Assembly: GCA_041623895.1 (NCBI GenBank)
Contig: JBFJVZ010000047.1
Location: forward strand, 1-26,788
DNA from: JBFJVZ01 sp041623895
GTDB taxonomy: Bacteria; Planctomycetota; Planctomycetia; Pirellulales; Pirellulaceae
Length of the DNA: 26,788 nucleotides
Reading direction: 5' to 3'
In this document: piece after piece, positions 8,400 through 17,576 of the stretch
Position numbering within the stretch: the first letter of the stretch is position 1
Layout of the letters: each line of letters begins with the position of its first letter
Notes under the pieces: generated by a model
Database searches by the model: none
The model's input: only the letters and a program-made list of their open reading frames with translations
What the model was told of the DNA's origin: nothing
Program-made: the position numbers and the translations under genes

Positions 8400-9004
8400 A
8401 TCTGATCGATCGAAACCTGCGTCTGCTCCAACGTTCGCAGCGGAGGAATCTGTTCCAGGAAATCCTCAGGCAGACCGTGGTTGGTTAAGAACTGTGTCGT
8501 CTGAGTCATACCGCGATCGCGAAACGATTCTGCCTTTTGGTACAGCCTGACACCCAGGATCGTATCAGCCAACTGCATGATCAGAATGTTCCAGGCTTGC
8601 AGATCCGATTCAAATTCGTCGATCCGCGGCTGGCGTTTCTGTTGATAACAAAACGCATCAATCGCAGATGATCGCCACGATTTTTTTACATGCATGTCCG
8701 GCTGATCGATTTCGATCTGCACCAACTGCAGGATCTCGCGAAAAACTGCGTCAACGGTTGCTTCCCACATCGCGGCCGGCAACGGCGGCGCGAGATCGGT
8801 CAGCAGGGCAAGTGAGATTCGCTCCAACAACCAAATTCGCTGTTGCCAATCCCACTGGTCAAACCACGGGATGCCATAGATTTCTTGCGGATCGCCTTCG
8901 CGGCCTTCGGCGACCAGGCGATCAACCATGATGCCCACGGCGCCACGAACCAGATCGAATTCGTCGCCAGAGAGACAGCGGAGACCTGATGTTGTTGGCC
9001 ACAC
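8378..9004 (-). CDS. Conserved-looking protein of unknown function
   Basis: A 208-residue soluble, Trp-rich, mostly helical and acidic protein without a signal peptide or membrane segment. Distinctive stretches are YGIPWFDQWDWQQRIWLLER near residue 45 and a Gln-rich C-terminus. I do not recognise the family. The open frame begins with GTG 9004; an internal ATG at 8929 is an alternative. It ends tail-to-tail with the membrane protein gene, overlapping by 22 bp, and lies 68 bp downstream of the glycosyltransferase on the same strand, so it could be transcribed with that gene. Coding is supported by length and by amino-acid composition that looks like a real globular protein. Confidence 0.72.
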   Translation of the reverse strand: MWPTTSGLRCLSGDEFDLVRGAVGIMVDRLVAEGREGDPQEIYGIPWFDQWDWQQRIWLLERISLALLTDLAPPLPAAMWEATVDAVFREILQLVQIEIDQPDMHVKKSWRSSAIDAFCYQQKRQPRIDEFESDLQAWNILIMQLADTILGVRLYQKAESFRDRGMTQTTQFLTNHGLPEDFLEQIPPLRTLEQTQVSIDQIQSIVIR

Positions 9005-9072
9005 GGCGGTTGCTCATCTACCGGCTGATGTTGCGCAGAGACTTTGAAAAAATAAAACCATTTGCTTCTCGA

Positions 9073-10440
9073 TCAATGGTCGGATCCATCCGACTTGCGC
9101 GTCGGCGGAGTGACCGCCACTGCTGCCATTACCGCCAGCGCCGGCATGATCGGCGCTCGCATCCGCAAATTGCTCCAATAGATAGCGTGGACCACCGACA
9201 AGGTGATGGCAAGCATCCAAACCGGCCACCAAGGCGAGGCGAAGAAAGCGCGGCCAAACCGTAGCAGTCCGATGACGATCGCCGTGTACATCAAGCCATA
9301 GAACACGCCAACCAGCATCACCTGCAGCCTGGATCGGTCAGCGGTCTGATGGGGGAGCGGACTCCAGAGACGCCCCAGCCTGACCAGGGAAGACCAGCTG
9401 AACATCCCAGGTTCGCGAGCGATCGTGGCCCGTGCCGCGTGATAGCAAACGCGGTCGTCTTCATATTCAGTGATCCTGCCTGTATTCCGTTGACGCTTGT
9501 CCGCATCGGCTGCCATCGTCGACCAGTCGGTGGTCCAGAACTGTTTGCTGTTAGGATCGCCTTCGTGGCGGTGCTGGTACGCGGTGAGGAATGGTTCAGC
9601 ATCCCAAACTTCGCCCAGACTGCCAGTACGCAAGTATGCATAAAACGACGGATTGTTTCCCAGCAACAACGTGTAACCGCCGTGCGTGGTTGCCCAAATC
9701 GGATGCCCCATGACCCGCCGGTTTCGCTCTGTCCACAAGCACAGGGCAAAAACAATTGGCAGCAAAACCAGAACTGATCTGCCAAGTCTGAATTTCCAGG
9801 ACCCCAGCGGTAGCGATAACGTGGATACGCCCAACAAAGCTGCCCAAACCAGAAACGTCGGACGGCAAAGATAGCCAAGTGCCAACAGCATCCCGAGAAC
9901 GATCACTGATGACACGCTACCTCGGAATCGAGCAAAATCATTCTCACAACATCGCATCCACCACCAAATCCCGGCCATGGCCAGCGAGGTTGCCAGTGTC
10001 TCCGTCATGAGCTGTGTCGACTGGCCGACGAGAATCGGGTCAATTGCGACCAGGCCGGCCGCCAGCAAACTGAAACGTTCAGCGTTACACTGGTTGGCCA
10101 CAGATGCAGCGATCAGTTTCCGGCAGACTAAGAAGGCCAATAGCACGGTGATCGCGCCCAATCCCGCATGCAAGGCGGCGACCGCGACTCGAGAAACTTG
10201 GCCACGACTTACCAGATACGACAATAGATAGGGGTACAACGGAGGCCTGTAAGCCGTCGACACGGGCCGCCCATCCGGTGAGGTCAGGCCATAGACACCG
10301 GATTTTGATATTGTTTCCGCAATCCTTGCATAGGCATCGGGATCCGCCGACAACCGATCAAATTGCAAGTAACCGACAGAGCCGCGTACCGCTAAAGCCA
10401 GCAGAAAGACGACGAGTGGCTGCTTAAGTTGTTCAAACAC
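9073..10440 (-). CDS. GT-C family membrane glycosyltransferase (ArnT/PMT-like, GT39/GT83 type)
   Basis: A 455-residue polytopic inner-membrane protein predicted to move a sugar from a polyprenyl-phosphate donor to an extracytoplasmic acceptor. The GT-C signature is visible: the acidic first-loop motif DPDAY at 33-37 after the first helix, then RPPLYPYLLS at about 65-74. Around ten hydrophobic segments follow, including LLALGYLCRPTFLVWAALLG and LLPIVFALCLW. The C-terminal part carries a larger loop with many charged residues and ends with a further helix pair. The acceptor (lipid A, protein or exopolysaccharide) cannot be told. Start is GTG 10440; an in-frame stop lies just upstream, so no longer start exists. 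It is arranged head-to-head with the MMPL transporter, with about 41 bp between starts. Confidence 0.87.
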   Translation of the reverse strand: MFEQLKQPLVVFLLALAVRGSVGYLQFDRLSADPDAYARIAETISKSGVYGLTSPDGRPVSTAYRPPLYPYLLSYLVSRGQVSRVAVAALHAGLGAITVLLAFLVCRKLIAASVANQCNAERFSLLAAGLVAIDPILVGQSTQLMTETLATSLAMAGIWWWMRCCENDFARFRGSVSSVIVLGMLLALGYLCRPTFLVWAALLGVSTLSLPLGSWKFRLGRSVLVLLPIVFALCLWTERNRRVMGHPIWATTHGGYTLLLGNNPSFYAYLRTGSLGEVWDAEPFLTAYQHRHEGDPNSKQFWTTDWSTMAADADKRQRNTGRITEYEDDRVCYHAARATIAREPGMFSWSSLVRLGRLWSPLPHQTADRSRLQVMLVGVFYGLMYTAIVIGLLRFGRAFFASPWWPVWMLAITLSVVHAIYWSNLRMRAPIMPALAVMAAVAVTPPTRKSDGSDH

Positions 10441-10481
10441 GCTTGGACACCAGTGTCAATGAATCCGCGGAGGGGCGATCG

Positions 10482-12818
10482 GTGCCTCCAACTTCCGATG
10501 AAATCATAGAGCATCGTTCCTCGCCCCGTGGGCTGGCAGGGTTGGTCGCTGCGCTGATGAACATTCGCTGGATCGCCGCACTGCTGGGCCTGACGCTGTT
10601 GCTGATCTGCTATCCGGTTGCCATGGAATTGCAATTGGATCGCAGTATCACGTCGATGTTTGATCCGTTGGATCCAACGCGGACCGACTACGAGCAGCTT
10701 CAACAAGCCTTTGGCGGCAACGCGATCGCGATTTTGGTTTATACCGACCAAACGATGTTCTCGCCCGACGGTTTCGCGCGCAGTGCGGAAATTTCACAGC
10801 GGGTCGCCGACGTGGACGGCGTCAAAGGCATCTTGTCGCCGGCCAAGCTCAGTGAGGCTGTGGAAAAACTTCGACCAGCCGGGCTGCTAACGGGGTTTTC
10901 GCGCTCCACCCCCGGGTTGATGCGGAAAAAGGATTTGGTTGCTCGCCTGCTCGATCGCGATTTTAGCGGCTACACACACTCGGCCGATCATACCCTCGGG
11001 GCTGTCGCCATCATGCTAGAGCCCGATCACACCAAGCAGACGATTTGGCAACTGAAAGGAATCGCAGCCCAGTTGCCGGCAGATTATTCCGGTGTGATCA
11101 ACGAAACAGCGTTGGTCGGCGAACCGGTGCTGGTGCACGATGCTTTTGATCTGATTGAACGAGATGGTGCGAAGCTTGCCACGTATACGATCGTGCTGCT
11201 GTCACTGGTCCTGTTGGCGTCGCTGTGGGATCTTCGCTTGGTCCTATTGACCGCACTGATCATTACCTGGTCGGTAACCGTCACCAAAGCAATCATGGTC
11301 TGGACCGGGATCAGTCTGTCCCTGGTTTCGACAATCTTGACGTCGATCGTCACGGTGATTGCGGTAGCGACCGTGCTGCACCTGGGTGTCAGGTTTCGCA
11401 CAGCTCGCGCGCGAGGGCATGACCAATACGAATCGGCTTCGCAATCGCTGCGACTGTTGTCGATGCCGATTCTGTGGACGTGTGCCACCGACGCAGCCGG
11501 TTTCGCGGCCTTGACGTGGTCGCGGATTTTACCGGTTCGCGATTTTGGGTTGATGATCGCAATGGCATCAACGTGTGTGCTGATCAGCACCATGCTGTTT
11601 GCTCCCGCGGCGTTGATGTTGCCGGGGATCCGATTTGGCGTGTCCCTGCAACGGGGTCAGCGTTGCTTGGCACGTCTGCTGCACAAGAATCTGCTGCGGT
11701 TGGCGGCGTGGACGGTGCAGCGGCGAATGCTCGCTGTCAGTGTCTCGGCGATCATCGCTGTGCTCGCGGTTTTCGGCGTGGCCCGAACGGAAGTGGAAAC
11801 CAGCTTTCTGAACAACTTTCGCGACGACAGCCCCATCGCCATCGAGTACGACTTCGTCGAGGAAAATTTTGGCGGAGCCGGCGTTTGGGACATTGTCTTG
11901 GATGCGCCGGAGGTTTTGTCCAACGAGTTCTTGGATCAAGTCCGCGAACTACAAGACAAGCTCCGCGAGTTGGACATCAATGGTGCCTCACTGACCAAGG
12001 TCTTGAGCATGGCGGATGCTGATTACGCGGTCAGGCGTGCGCCGCTAATGAAACTTGCCAATCCAGAAACACGGATCCGGGGAATGCGGTCGACGATTCC
12101 CGTCTTCGTCGATGCACTGCTAACGCCGGTCGAAGATAAATCCGTGCAGCGAAAGTTCCGCATCATGCTGCGCAGCCACGAACACATGGATGCCGAGCAA
12201 AAGACCGAATTGATCTCTGCCGTGGAGCAAACGGTCCAGAAACATGTCAGCAGTCCCGCTTGGCAACAACATGCAGTGGGCGGCTCCGGGAACGTCACCG
12301 GATACTACGTGATGATGGCTCGATTGGTTAGCGGGTTGGTGGCCGACCAATGGCGCTGCTTTCTGGCGGCGGGCATTCTGGTTTGGTTGCTGTTGTTGAT
12401 GGCGACGCGATCGTTACGACTGGCGACCGCGGCGCTGCTGCCGAACTTGCTGCCCGTGTTTTTGATACTTGGGTTGGTAGGTTTTTCCGGGGGCAAGATC
12501 AACATGGGCGCGACGATGATCGCCGCCGTCTCGGTCGGTTTATCGATCGACGGATCGGTACATTTCTTGGCCGGTTACGGACGGCGGCGGCGGCGCGGTC
12601 ACGCCCCACGTGTTGCCGCCACGCACGCAGCGGGAAACATCGGCGTGCCGGTTTTGTTGGCTACGATTGCCTTGGTGTTCGGATTCAGCGTGCTGGTGAC
12701 AAGCGAATTCATTCCCACCGCCACGTTCGGCACACTGGTTGCCGCCACATTGGCCGCTGGAACCACCATCAACTTGACGCTGTTGCCGGCTTTCGTGGCT
12801 TGGATTGATGTTGAGTAG
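10482..12818 (+). CDS. MMPL/RND superfamily exporter
   Basis: About 778 residues with the twofold RND layout: one helix, a periplasmic domain, five helices, then the same pattern again. The first helix is near residues 28-48, and the first periplasmic segment begins DRSITSMFDP and includes QAFGGNAIAILVY. The second half begins at RRMLAVSVSAIIAVLAVFGVA and includes the acidic membrane motif SVGLSIDGSVHFLAGYGRR, typical of MMPL/patched-like and hopanoid (HpnN-like) exporters. Such proteins export lipids or other hydrophobic molecules using the proton gradient. GTG 10482 is chosen because GGAGGGG lies at 10469-10475, six bases upstream; TTG 10443 would add 13 residues with no ribosome-binding site. 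The substrate is unknown; partnership with the divergent glycosyltransferase in envelope-lipid traffic is a guess. Confidence 0.92.
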   Translation: MPPTSDEIIEHRSSPRGLAGLVAALMNIRWIAALLGLTLLLICYPVAMELQLDRSITSMFDPLDPTRTDYEQLQQAFGGNAIAILVYTDQTMFSPDGFARSAEISQRVADVDGVKGILSPAKLSEAVEKLRPAGLLTGFSRSTPGLMRKKDLVARLLDRDFSGYTHSADHTLGAVAIMLEPDHTKQTIWQLKGIAAQLPADYSGVINETALVGEPVLVHDAFDLIERDGAKLATYTIVLLSLVLLASLWDLRLVLLTALIITWSVTVTKAIMVWTGISLSLVSTILTSIVTVIAVATVLHLGVRFRTARARGHDQYESASQSLRLLSMPILWTCATDAAGFAALTWSRILPVRDFGLMIAMASTCVLISTMLFAPAALMLPGIRFGVSLQRGQRCLARLLHKNLLRLAAWTVQRRMLAVSVSAIIAVLAVFGVARTEVETSFLNNFRDDSPIAIEYDFVEENFGGAGVWDIVLDAPEVLSNEFLDQVRELQDKLRELDINGASLTKVLSMADADYAVRRAPLMKLANPETRIRGMRSTIPVFVDALLTPVEDKSVQRKFRIMLRSHEHMDAEQKTELISAVEQTVQKHVSSPAWQQHAVGGSGNVTGYYVMMARLVSGLVADQWRCFLAAGILVWLLLLMATRSLRLATAALLPNLLPVFLILGLVGFSGGKINMGATMIAAVSVGLSIDGSVHFLAGYGRRRRRGHAPRVAATHAAGNIGVPVLLATIALVFGFSVLVTSEFIPTATFGTLVAATLAAGTTINLTLLPAFVAWIDVE

Positions 12819-12944
12819 TGGCTGATCATCAATCCCGATCTGTTTTGGGCCCGCACAGCCTGAAGCTTGCTTGCGAAAGCCGCCGCGCTCAACGAGAATT
12901 CTTTTCCTTCCCATCTCCGCACCTTGCCATCAAAGCCAACCAAC

Positions 12945-14111
12945 ATGTGGAAAGCATCATTCGCAATCCTGCTGGCCGCAAATGTCGCCAGCATTCTGTC
13001 CGCCCAATCGATACCTGAATTCAAATGGCGAACTGAGCAGATCGATAAGATCGAAATCGGTTATGGTCTGCAGATGGCCGATGTTAACGGCGATGGCAAG
13101 ACCGATATCGTGCTGGCCGACAAAAGCACAATCCAGTGGTACGAGAATCCGTCTTGGACCAAGCACATCATCGCTCGTGATCTTACCGAGCGTGACAACG
13201 TCTGCGTGACCGCCCGAGACATCGACGGGGACGGAAAGTGCGAGATCGCTGTGGGCGGACAATGGAACTTTCGCGAAACCATCAAAGACGGTGCCGTCTT
13301 TTACCTTGTCCCGCCCGCGGATCGAACGGCCATCTGGACACCGGTCCAGCTTCATCACGAACCGAGCGTGCATCGGATGCATTGGGTCAAGAGCAAAGAC
13401 GACCAGTTTCGTCTGGTTGTCAAACCTCTTCGCGGTCGCGGCAGTATCAATGGCGACGGCGCTGGCCTGCGGGTGCTGGAATACAGCAAACCGCAGGATC
13501 CAACACAAGAATGGAAATACGACGTGGTCTGTGACTTCATGCATCTCTCACACAACTTTCACCCCGTTAACTGGGATGACGATGCAGAAGAAGAATTGAT
13601 TATCGCCGGCAAAGAAGGTGTCTGGCACTTTGACAATCAAGACGGCAAATGGACGGCCAGCCAGCTAACCGAGAATTTTGCCGGCGAGATTCGCGACGGC
13701 AAACTCCCCGGCGGAAGACGCTTCATCGTTACCATCGAACCGATGCACGGATCGGCATCGGCTGTCTATGTGCAGCCTGAACAGAAAGGCGAACTTTGGC
13801 AAAAGGTCAAAGTCTTGGACGAGCAGCTGAAGGACGGTCACGCACTAGCCTGCGCCGATTACCTGGGCGTCGGTTCCGATCAAATCGTCGTCGGCTGGCG
13901 GGCCATGAACGAACCGGGAGTTCCCGGAATTAAATTATTCACACCGCTGGACGACGATGGTGCCAAGTGGCGGCAAGCCCGACTTTCTGCCGACGAAGTA
14001 GCGGTCGAAGACATCAAGGCGGCGGACCTGAATGGCGATGGCAAAGTGGATATCGTCGCCGCAGCGAGACAAACCAAGAACCTCGTAATCTTCTTCAACG
14101 AAACCAATTGA
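12945..14111 (+). CDS. Secreted FG-GAP/VCBS repeat beta-propeller protein
   Basis: A 388-residue protein with signal peptide MWKASFAILLAANVASILSA, so exported. Calcium-binding FG-GAP loops of the form DxNGDGxxD are clear at 46-54 (DVNGDGKTD), 92-100 (DIDGDGKCE) and 361-369 (DLNGDGKVD), with weaker repeats between, fitting a beta-propeller. The family often binds proteins or glycans and shows no catalytic motif. ATG 12945 is used because it starts the signal peptide; the open frame runs back to 12867 with an implausible leader. The sulfatase gene starts 38 bp after its stop, suggesting an operon and a shared role in handling sulfated polymers. The 126 bp upstream, after the MMPL gene, show no obvious hairpin. 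Confidence 0.88.
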   Translation: MWKASFAILLAANVASILSAQSIPEFKWRTEQIDKIEIGYGLQMADVNGDGKTDIVLADKSTIQWYENPSWTKHIIARDLTERDNVCVTARDIDGDGKCEIAVGGQWNFRETIKDGAVFYLVPPADRTAIWTPVQLHHEPSVHRMHWVKSKDDQFRLVVKPLRGRGSINGDGAGLRVLEYSKPQDPTQEWKYDVVCDFMHLSHNFHPVNWDDDAEEELIIAGKEGVWHFDNQDGKWTASQLTENFAGEIRDGKLPGGRRFIVTIEPMHGSASAVYVQPEQKGELWQKVKVLDEQLKDGHALACADYLGVGSDQIVVGWRAMNEPGVPGIKLFTPLDDDGAKWRQARLSADEVAVEDIKAADLNGDGKVDIVAAARQTKNLVIFFNETN

Positions 14112-14149
14112 ATAAGCATTGCCGAACCTCAAACACGCGGAAACTACGC

Positions 14150-15652
14150 ATGAAATACTTTCTGCTCTTGGTGATCGCCTTGGTCTGCCATTGGGTAAGT
14201 GCGGCAGCCGACAAACCGAACATCGTATACATCATCTGTGACGACCTCGGTTACGGCGACGTGCAATGCTTGGCGCCAAAGACCAGTAAGATTCCCACAC
14301 CAAATGCTGATCGGCTGGCTAGCCAAGGCATGATCTTCACCGACGCGCATTCCGGATCTTCGGTTTGTTCACCGACACGCTATGGAATCATGACCGGCCG
14401 CTACAGTTGGCGAACGCGATTGCAAAAAGGTGTGGTGACCGGCTACGCGCCCAGCTTGATTGCGGCCCAACGTCCGACGGTGGCGAGTTTTCTGAAATCG
14501 CAGGGCTATCACACCGCGGCCATCGGCAAGTGGCATCTTGATTTTCAATATTTGAATCCGGAAACCGGCCAAGCTTATTCCCAGAAACAGCACAAATCGC
14601 CACCGGTCGGCGCCAAGATCCCTGACGGGCCCATCAATCGCGGTTTTGATTACTACCACGGCTTTCATCACGCTCGCAACATGGAAGCGGTCATCGAAAA
14701 CGATCGCGTGATCGAGCACGACGACGTGATCAACATGCTGCCCAGGCTGACGGCCAAGAGCGTCGAGTACATCGACTCGCGCGCCGGTAAGGACCAGCCA
14801 TTCTTTCTGTACCTGCCGCTCGGGTCGCCGCACACACCGATCGTGCCGACACCCGATTGGGAAGGCAAAAGTGGGCTCGGCAAATACGGTGACTTCGTGA
14901 TGCAGACCGACAACGTTCTGGGTGAAGTCTCCGCGGCTTTGGACAAACATGGGATGACGGACAACACGCTGGTCATCTTCACCAGTGATAACGGCTGCTC
15001 CAAAGCCGCGGGCATCAAAGAGCTTGCCGCCAAAGGTCACCTGGTCAGCGCACACCTGCGTGGTTCCAAAGCCGATATTTGGGACGGCGGACACCGCATT
15101 CCCTTCATCGTTCGCTGGCCAGGCAAGGTAAAACCGGGATCCACCAGCGATCAGCTGATTTGCTTGACCGATCTGTTTGCAACCGTCGCTGAGATCACCC
15201 ACAGCGAGACGCCGGCGGCGAGTTGCGAGGATAGTGTCAGTTTCTTGCCGTCGCTGAGCGGGCAACCGATCAAGTCAATCCGCCAGGGCGTGGTCCATCA
15301 TTCGGTCAGCGGTCACTTTGCCTATCGCACGGGCCAGTGGAAACTGATTCTCGCCCGCGGCTCCGGCGGCTGGTCATCACCCAAAGAAAATGAAGTCGCC
15401 GCTGATACGCCCAAAGCACAGCTTTATGACTTGGCTGCCGACCCCGGCGAGAAAAACAATCTTTACACGGAGAGGCCGGAGGTGGCCGACCGGCTACTGA
15501 GGCAACTCACAGCCGATGTCACGGGCGGCCGCAGTACCGCTGGGCCAAAGTCAAAGAACGATGTCAACGATATCAAGCTTTGGAAAAGCGAAGGCCAGGC
15601 AAAGGGGAAGAAACCCGCCAGGAAAAACAAGGCGAAGAAAGCGAAAATCTAG
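14150..15652 (+). CDS. Secreted Cys-type sulfatase (arylsulfatase A-like)
   Basis: A 500-residue S1-type sulfatase that hydrolyses sulfate esters, here exported by signal peptide MKYFLLLVIALVCHWVSAAA. Metal ligands D31-D32 lie in YIICDDLGYGDV, and the formylglycine motif CSPTRYGIMTGR starts at Cys73, which needs activation by a formylglycine-generating enzyme not encoded here. The second half carries HLDFQY/GFDYYHG and the metal-binding FTSDNG, followed by the family's C-terminal subdomain (LYDLAADPGEKNNLY). The last twenty or so residues form an unusual Lys-rich tail. ATG 14150 is taken as the start since it begins the signal peptide; the open frame upstream overlaps the FG-GAP gene in another frame. 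The substrate cannot be read from sequence. Confidence 0.95.
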   Translation: MKYFLLLVIALVCHWVSAAADKPNIVYIICDDLGYGDVQCLAPKTSKIPTPNADRLASQGMIFTDAHSGSSVCSPTRYGIMTGRYSWRTRLQKGVVTGYAPSLIAAQRPTVASFLKSQGYHTAAIGKWHLDFQYLNPETGQAYSQKQHKSPPVGAKIPDGPINRGFDYYHGFHHARNMEAVIENDRVIEHDDVINMLPRLTAKSVEYIDSRAGKDQPFFLYLPLGSPHTPIVPTPDWEGKSGLGKYGDFVMQTDNVLGEVSAALDKHGMTDNTLVIFTSDNGCSKAAGIKELAAKGHLVSAHLRGSKADIWDGGHRIPFIVRWPGKVKPGSTSDQLICLTDLFATVAEITHSETPAASCEDSVSFLPSLSGQPIKSIRQGVVHHSVSGHFAYRTGQWKLILARGSGGWSSPKENEVAADTPKAQLYDLAADPGEKNNLYTERPEVADRLLRQLTADVTGGRSTAGPKSKNDVNDIKLWKSEGQAKGKKPARKNKAKKAKI

Positions 15653-15762
15653 ACCTGTTTTGACAGTCGGTTTGCATCCGTCCCCAACTTCCGCGCCGTC
15701 TTCTGTTGGTTTCAAACAGTCGATCGGCGAACAGCTGCAATAGGGTTCGGATTAAGCTCCCT

Positions 15763-15885
15763 TTACCGTAGCGGAAGTCGGAAGACGTCCGATGGGCGCC
15801 ATTCTTCTCAGCCGTAGTGCGTTAGGCGCAGCGGCTGATGAGACAGCCATTTACGGGGTTCTAGCCCAAGAATGGCGCTGTCCAG
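15763..15885. repeat. Cluster of inverted repeats between convergent sulfatases
   Basis: Nested symmetry fills the gap between the two sulfatase stop codons. An outer pair GCGCCATTCTT (15796-15806) and AAGAATGGCGC (15868-15878) matches over 11 of 11 bases. Inside it, CAGCCG (15809-15814) pairs with CGGCTG (15832-15837), with TGCG/CGCA stacked within. A weaker hairpin (GGAAGTC/GACGTCC) precedes them near 15773-15790. The position suits a two-way terminator, and the pattern resembles dispersed palindromes in planctomycete genomes. The rest of 15653-15885 shows no gene. Confidence 0.55.
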
Positions 15886-17334
15886 CTAATCAAACACGTC
15901 TGCCAGTTGTGAGCTGAGCTTGGTGATCGTGCTTTGATGACGCTCGTCGGCTGCCACGTTTCGTGTTTCTTTGGGATCGGTTTGGTGATCGTACAGTTCG
16001 CGGGCGATCACGTTGCCGTCTTGGATCGATCGCCACTCGGTGTATCGCCAGCGATCGGTCCGCAGCGAGTATCCCCACGCCCGCCAATTCGAGGGCGGAC
16101 CGTAAAAGGGTTGCTGGTGTTGCGTGAATGCGGCGTGCTTGACTGACGCAGCAGGGTTTTTCAGAACCGGTACCAGGCTCGCTCCTTCCAGTTTCTTGCT
16201 CAGGCCATTTTCCAGTCCCGCCAGATCAGTCAGTGTGGGGTACAAATCGATCAATTCTGCCAGGGCCTCCGTCTGCTTTCCCCGGCTGTCGGTGTGCCCC
16301 GGAGCAGCGATGATCAGCGGGACGCGGGCGTCGAGTTCAAAGTTGGAAGTCTTGCCCCACAGCGAATGCTCGCCAATGTGAAATCCGTGATCGGACGTGA
16401 ACACGATGATCGTGTTGTCGGCTTGTTTGCTTTCGTCCAGCGCATCCAGGATCTCGCCGATCTGTGCATCCATGAAACTGATCGACGCGTAGTAACCGTG
16501 CCGGTAATGGCGAACTTCAGCTTCGGTAAACGGCCGGTCTTTCGGCGTCAGGCCGTAACCTTTGATCTCACGCGAACTGTGCATGGCGATCTCGGGAACA
16601 TCCGTGGGTGCTGCGGCAGGATCAGGCAGCGGGATCAACACGGGGTCATACAGTTGCCAATATTTCCTGGGCGCAACGAACGGCAGATGTGGTCGCCAGA
16701 AACCAACGGCCAAGAAAAAAGGTTGATCGCTTGCGGTGTGATCGCGGAGCATGGCCGCGGCCAGATTTGCGATCTGCCCGTCGCGATAAGCCGTATCGGG
16801 AACAGCATGCGCCTCCGTGACCGGTGCTTTGTAAGCCGGCTTCTTTCCTGGCCGGTTGAAGAACACGGTGTCGTCTGAATGCGAGCCGCGGAATAGAACT
16901 TCGTCAATTGACCACGACCGACGATCTTGGGTCTCGCCCATGTTATGAAATAACTTGCCGATGTTCTGGCAAAAGTAGCCATGGTTCTTGAAGTGCTGCG
17001 GCAGTGTGACCAACGTGCTGCCGCCCGGCGCAGTGTCACGAAAATATTTGCGCAGATCGTCGACTTTGACCGTACCTGGCCGCAGCCCGGTTAAGAACGA
17101 AGCACGCGACGGATTACAGACCGCTTGCTGGCAATATGCCCGCTGAAACGTCAATCCGCGGGCCGCGATTCGCTCCAGATTGGGTGTCTGTGCGACCGGA
17201 TCGCCGTACGGGCCGATCCTGCAATTCAGATCGTCGGCGACAATCAACAACACGTTGGGCGCGGCACTGGCGAGCGCAGCCAACAGCCAAACGACGATCG
17301 CAAGTTTCGCAAAGATTTTAATCTTGCTCATCAT
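15886..17334 (-). CDS. Secreted sulfatase, iduronate-2-sulfatase-like
   Basis: A 482-residue sulfatase with signal peptide FAKLAIVVWLLAALASAA. Metal ligands are D34-D35 in LLIVADDLN. The active-site motif CNPSRASFLTGLRPG has its formylglycine cysteine at 73. Sequences around it (TPNLERIAARGLTFQRAY, FHNMGE) and later VGFWRPHLPF and FTSDHGFHIGEHSLWGK are typical of the iduronate-2-sulfatase group. In planctomycetes this group is expanded and probably acts on varied sulfated glycans, so iduronate specificity is not implied. The start is ATG 17334 or the adjacent ATG 17331; the frame back to 17391 adds a leader that does not look like a signal. It converges on the other sulfatase across a hairpin-rich gap and lies downstream of the FG-GAP/sialidase gene. 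Confidence 0.94.
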   Translation of the reverse strand: MMSKIKIFAKLAIVVWLLAALASAAPNVLLIVADDLNCRIGPYGDPVAQTPNLERIAARGLTFQRAYCQQAVCNPSRASFLTGLRPGTVKVDDLRKYFRDTAPGGSTLVTLPQHFKNHGYFCQNIGKLFHNMGETQDRRSWSIDEVLFRGSHSDDTVFFNRPGKKPAYKAPVTEAHAVPDTAYRDGQIANLAAAMLRDHTASDQPFFLAVGFWRPHLPFVAPRKYWQLYDPVLIPLPDPAAAPTDVPEIAMHSSREIKGYGLTPKDRPFTEAEVRHYRHGYYASISFMDAQIGEILDALDESKQADNTIIVFTSDHGFHIGEHSLWGKTSNFELDARVPLIIAAPGHTDSRGKQTEALAELIDLYPTLTDLAGLENGLSKKLEGASLVPVLKNPAASVKHAAFTQHQQPFYGPPSNWRAWGYSLRTDRWRYTEWRSIQDGNVIARELYDHQTDPKETRNVAADERHQSTITKLSSQLADVFD

Positions 17335-17435
17335 CTCTAAATCTCGACCAGCGAGCGATAGCAGGACCCGGGGTAATGAACGGTCCATCACGGTTGGATG
17401 TAAGTCGTGGGAAACGGCTTCTTAAATTTGCCCTT

Positions 17436-17508
17436 CGACATTTCTTGTTCGACGTTCTGCGGTTTTCTGCGCAACAAACGAACATCCAATATCGAACAAG
17501 GAATGTCG
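17436..17508. repeat. 73-bp palindromic repeat
   Basis: CGACATTTCTTGTTCGA at 17436-17452 is the reverse complement of 17492-17508 at 16 of 17 positions, with a 39-bp interior. It lies between the FG-GAP/sialidase stop and the second sulfatase start. From memory and unchecked, palindromes of this type recur in planctomycete and verrucomicrobial genomes and create spurious short frames. It could end transcription or act as a REP-like element. The remainder of the 17335-17576 gap shows no gene. Confidence 0.65.
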
Positions 17509-17576
17509 AGGTGCGAAGTAGCAAAGACTCATCGAGACGATCTTGATCAGCATCGCCTTGCCTTCCTCCGCTTTCT

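Noticed and set aside
14369..15265. 298-codon open frame on the minus strand inside the first sulfatase
   Set aside because: Antisense to a clear sulfatase with signature motifs; shows no family resemblance and fits a GC-rich shadow frame.
17318..17524. 68-codon minus-strand frame across the 17436-17508 palindrome
   Set aside because: Built largely from repeat sequence and overlapping the sulfatase signal peptide region; not a credible gene.
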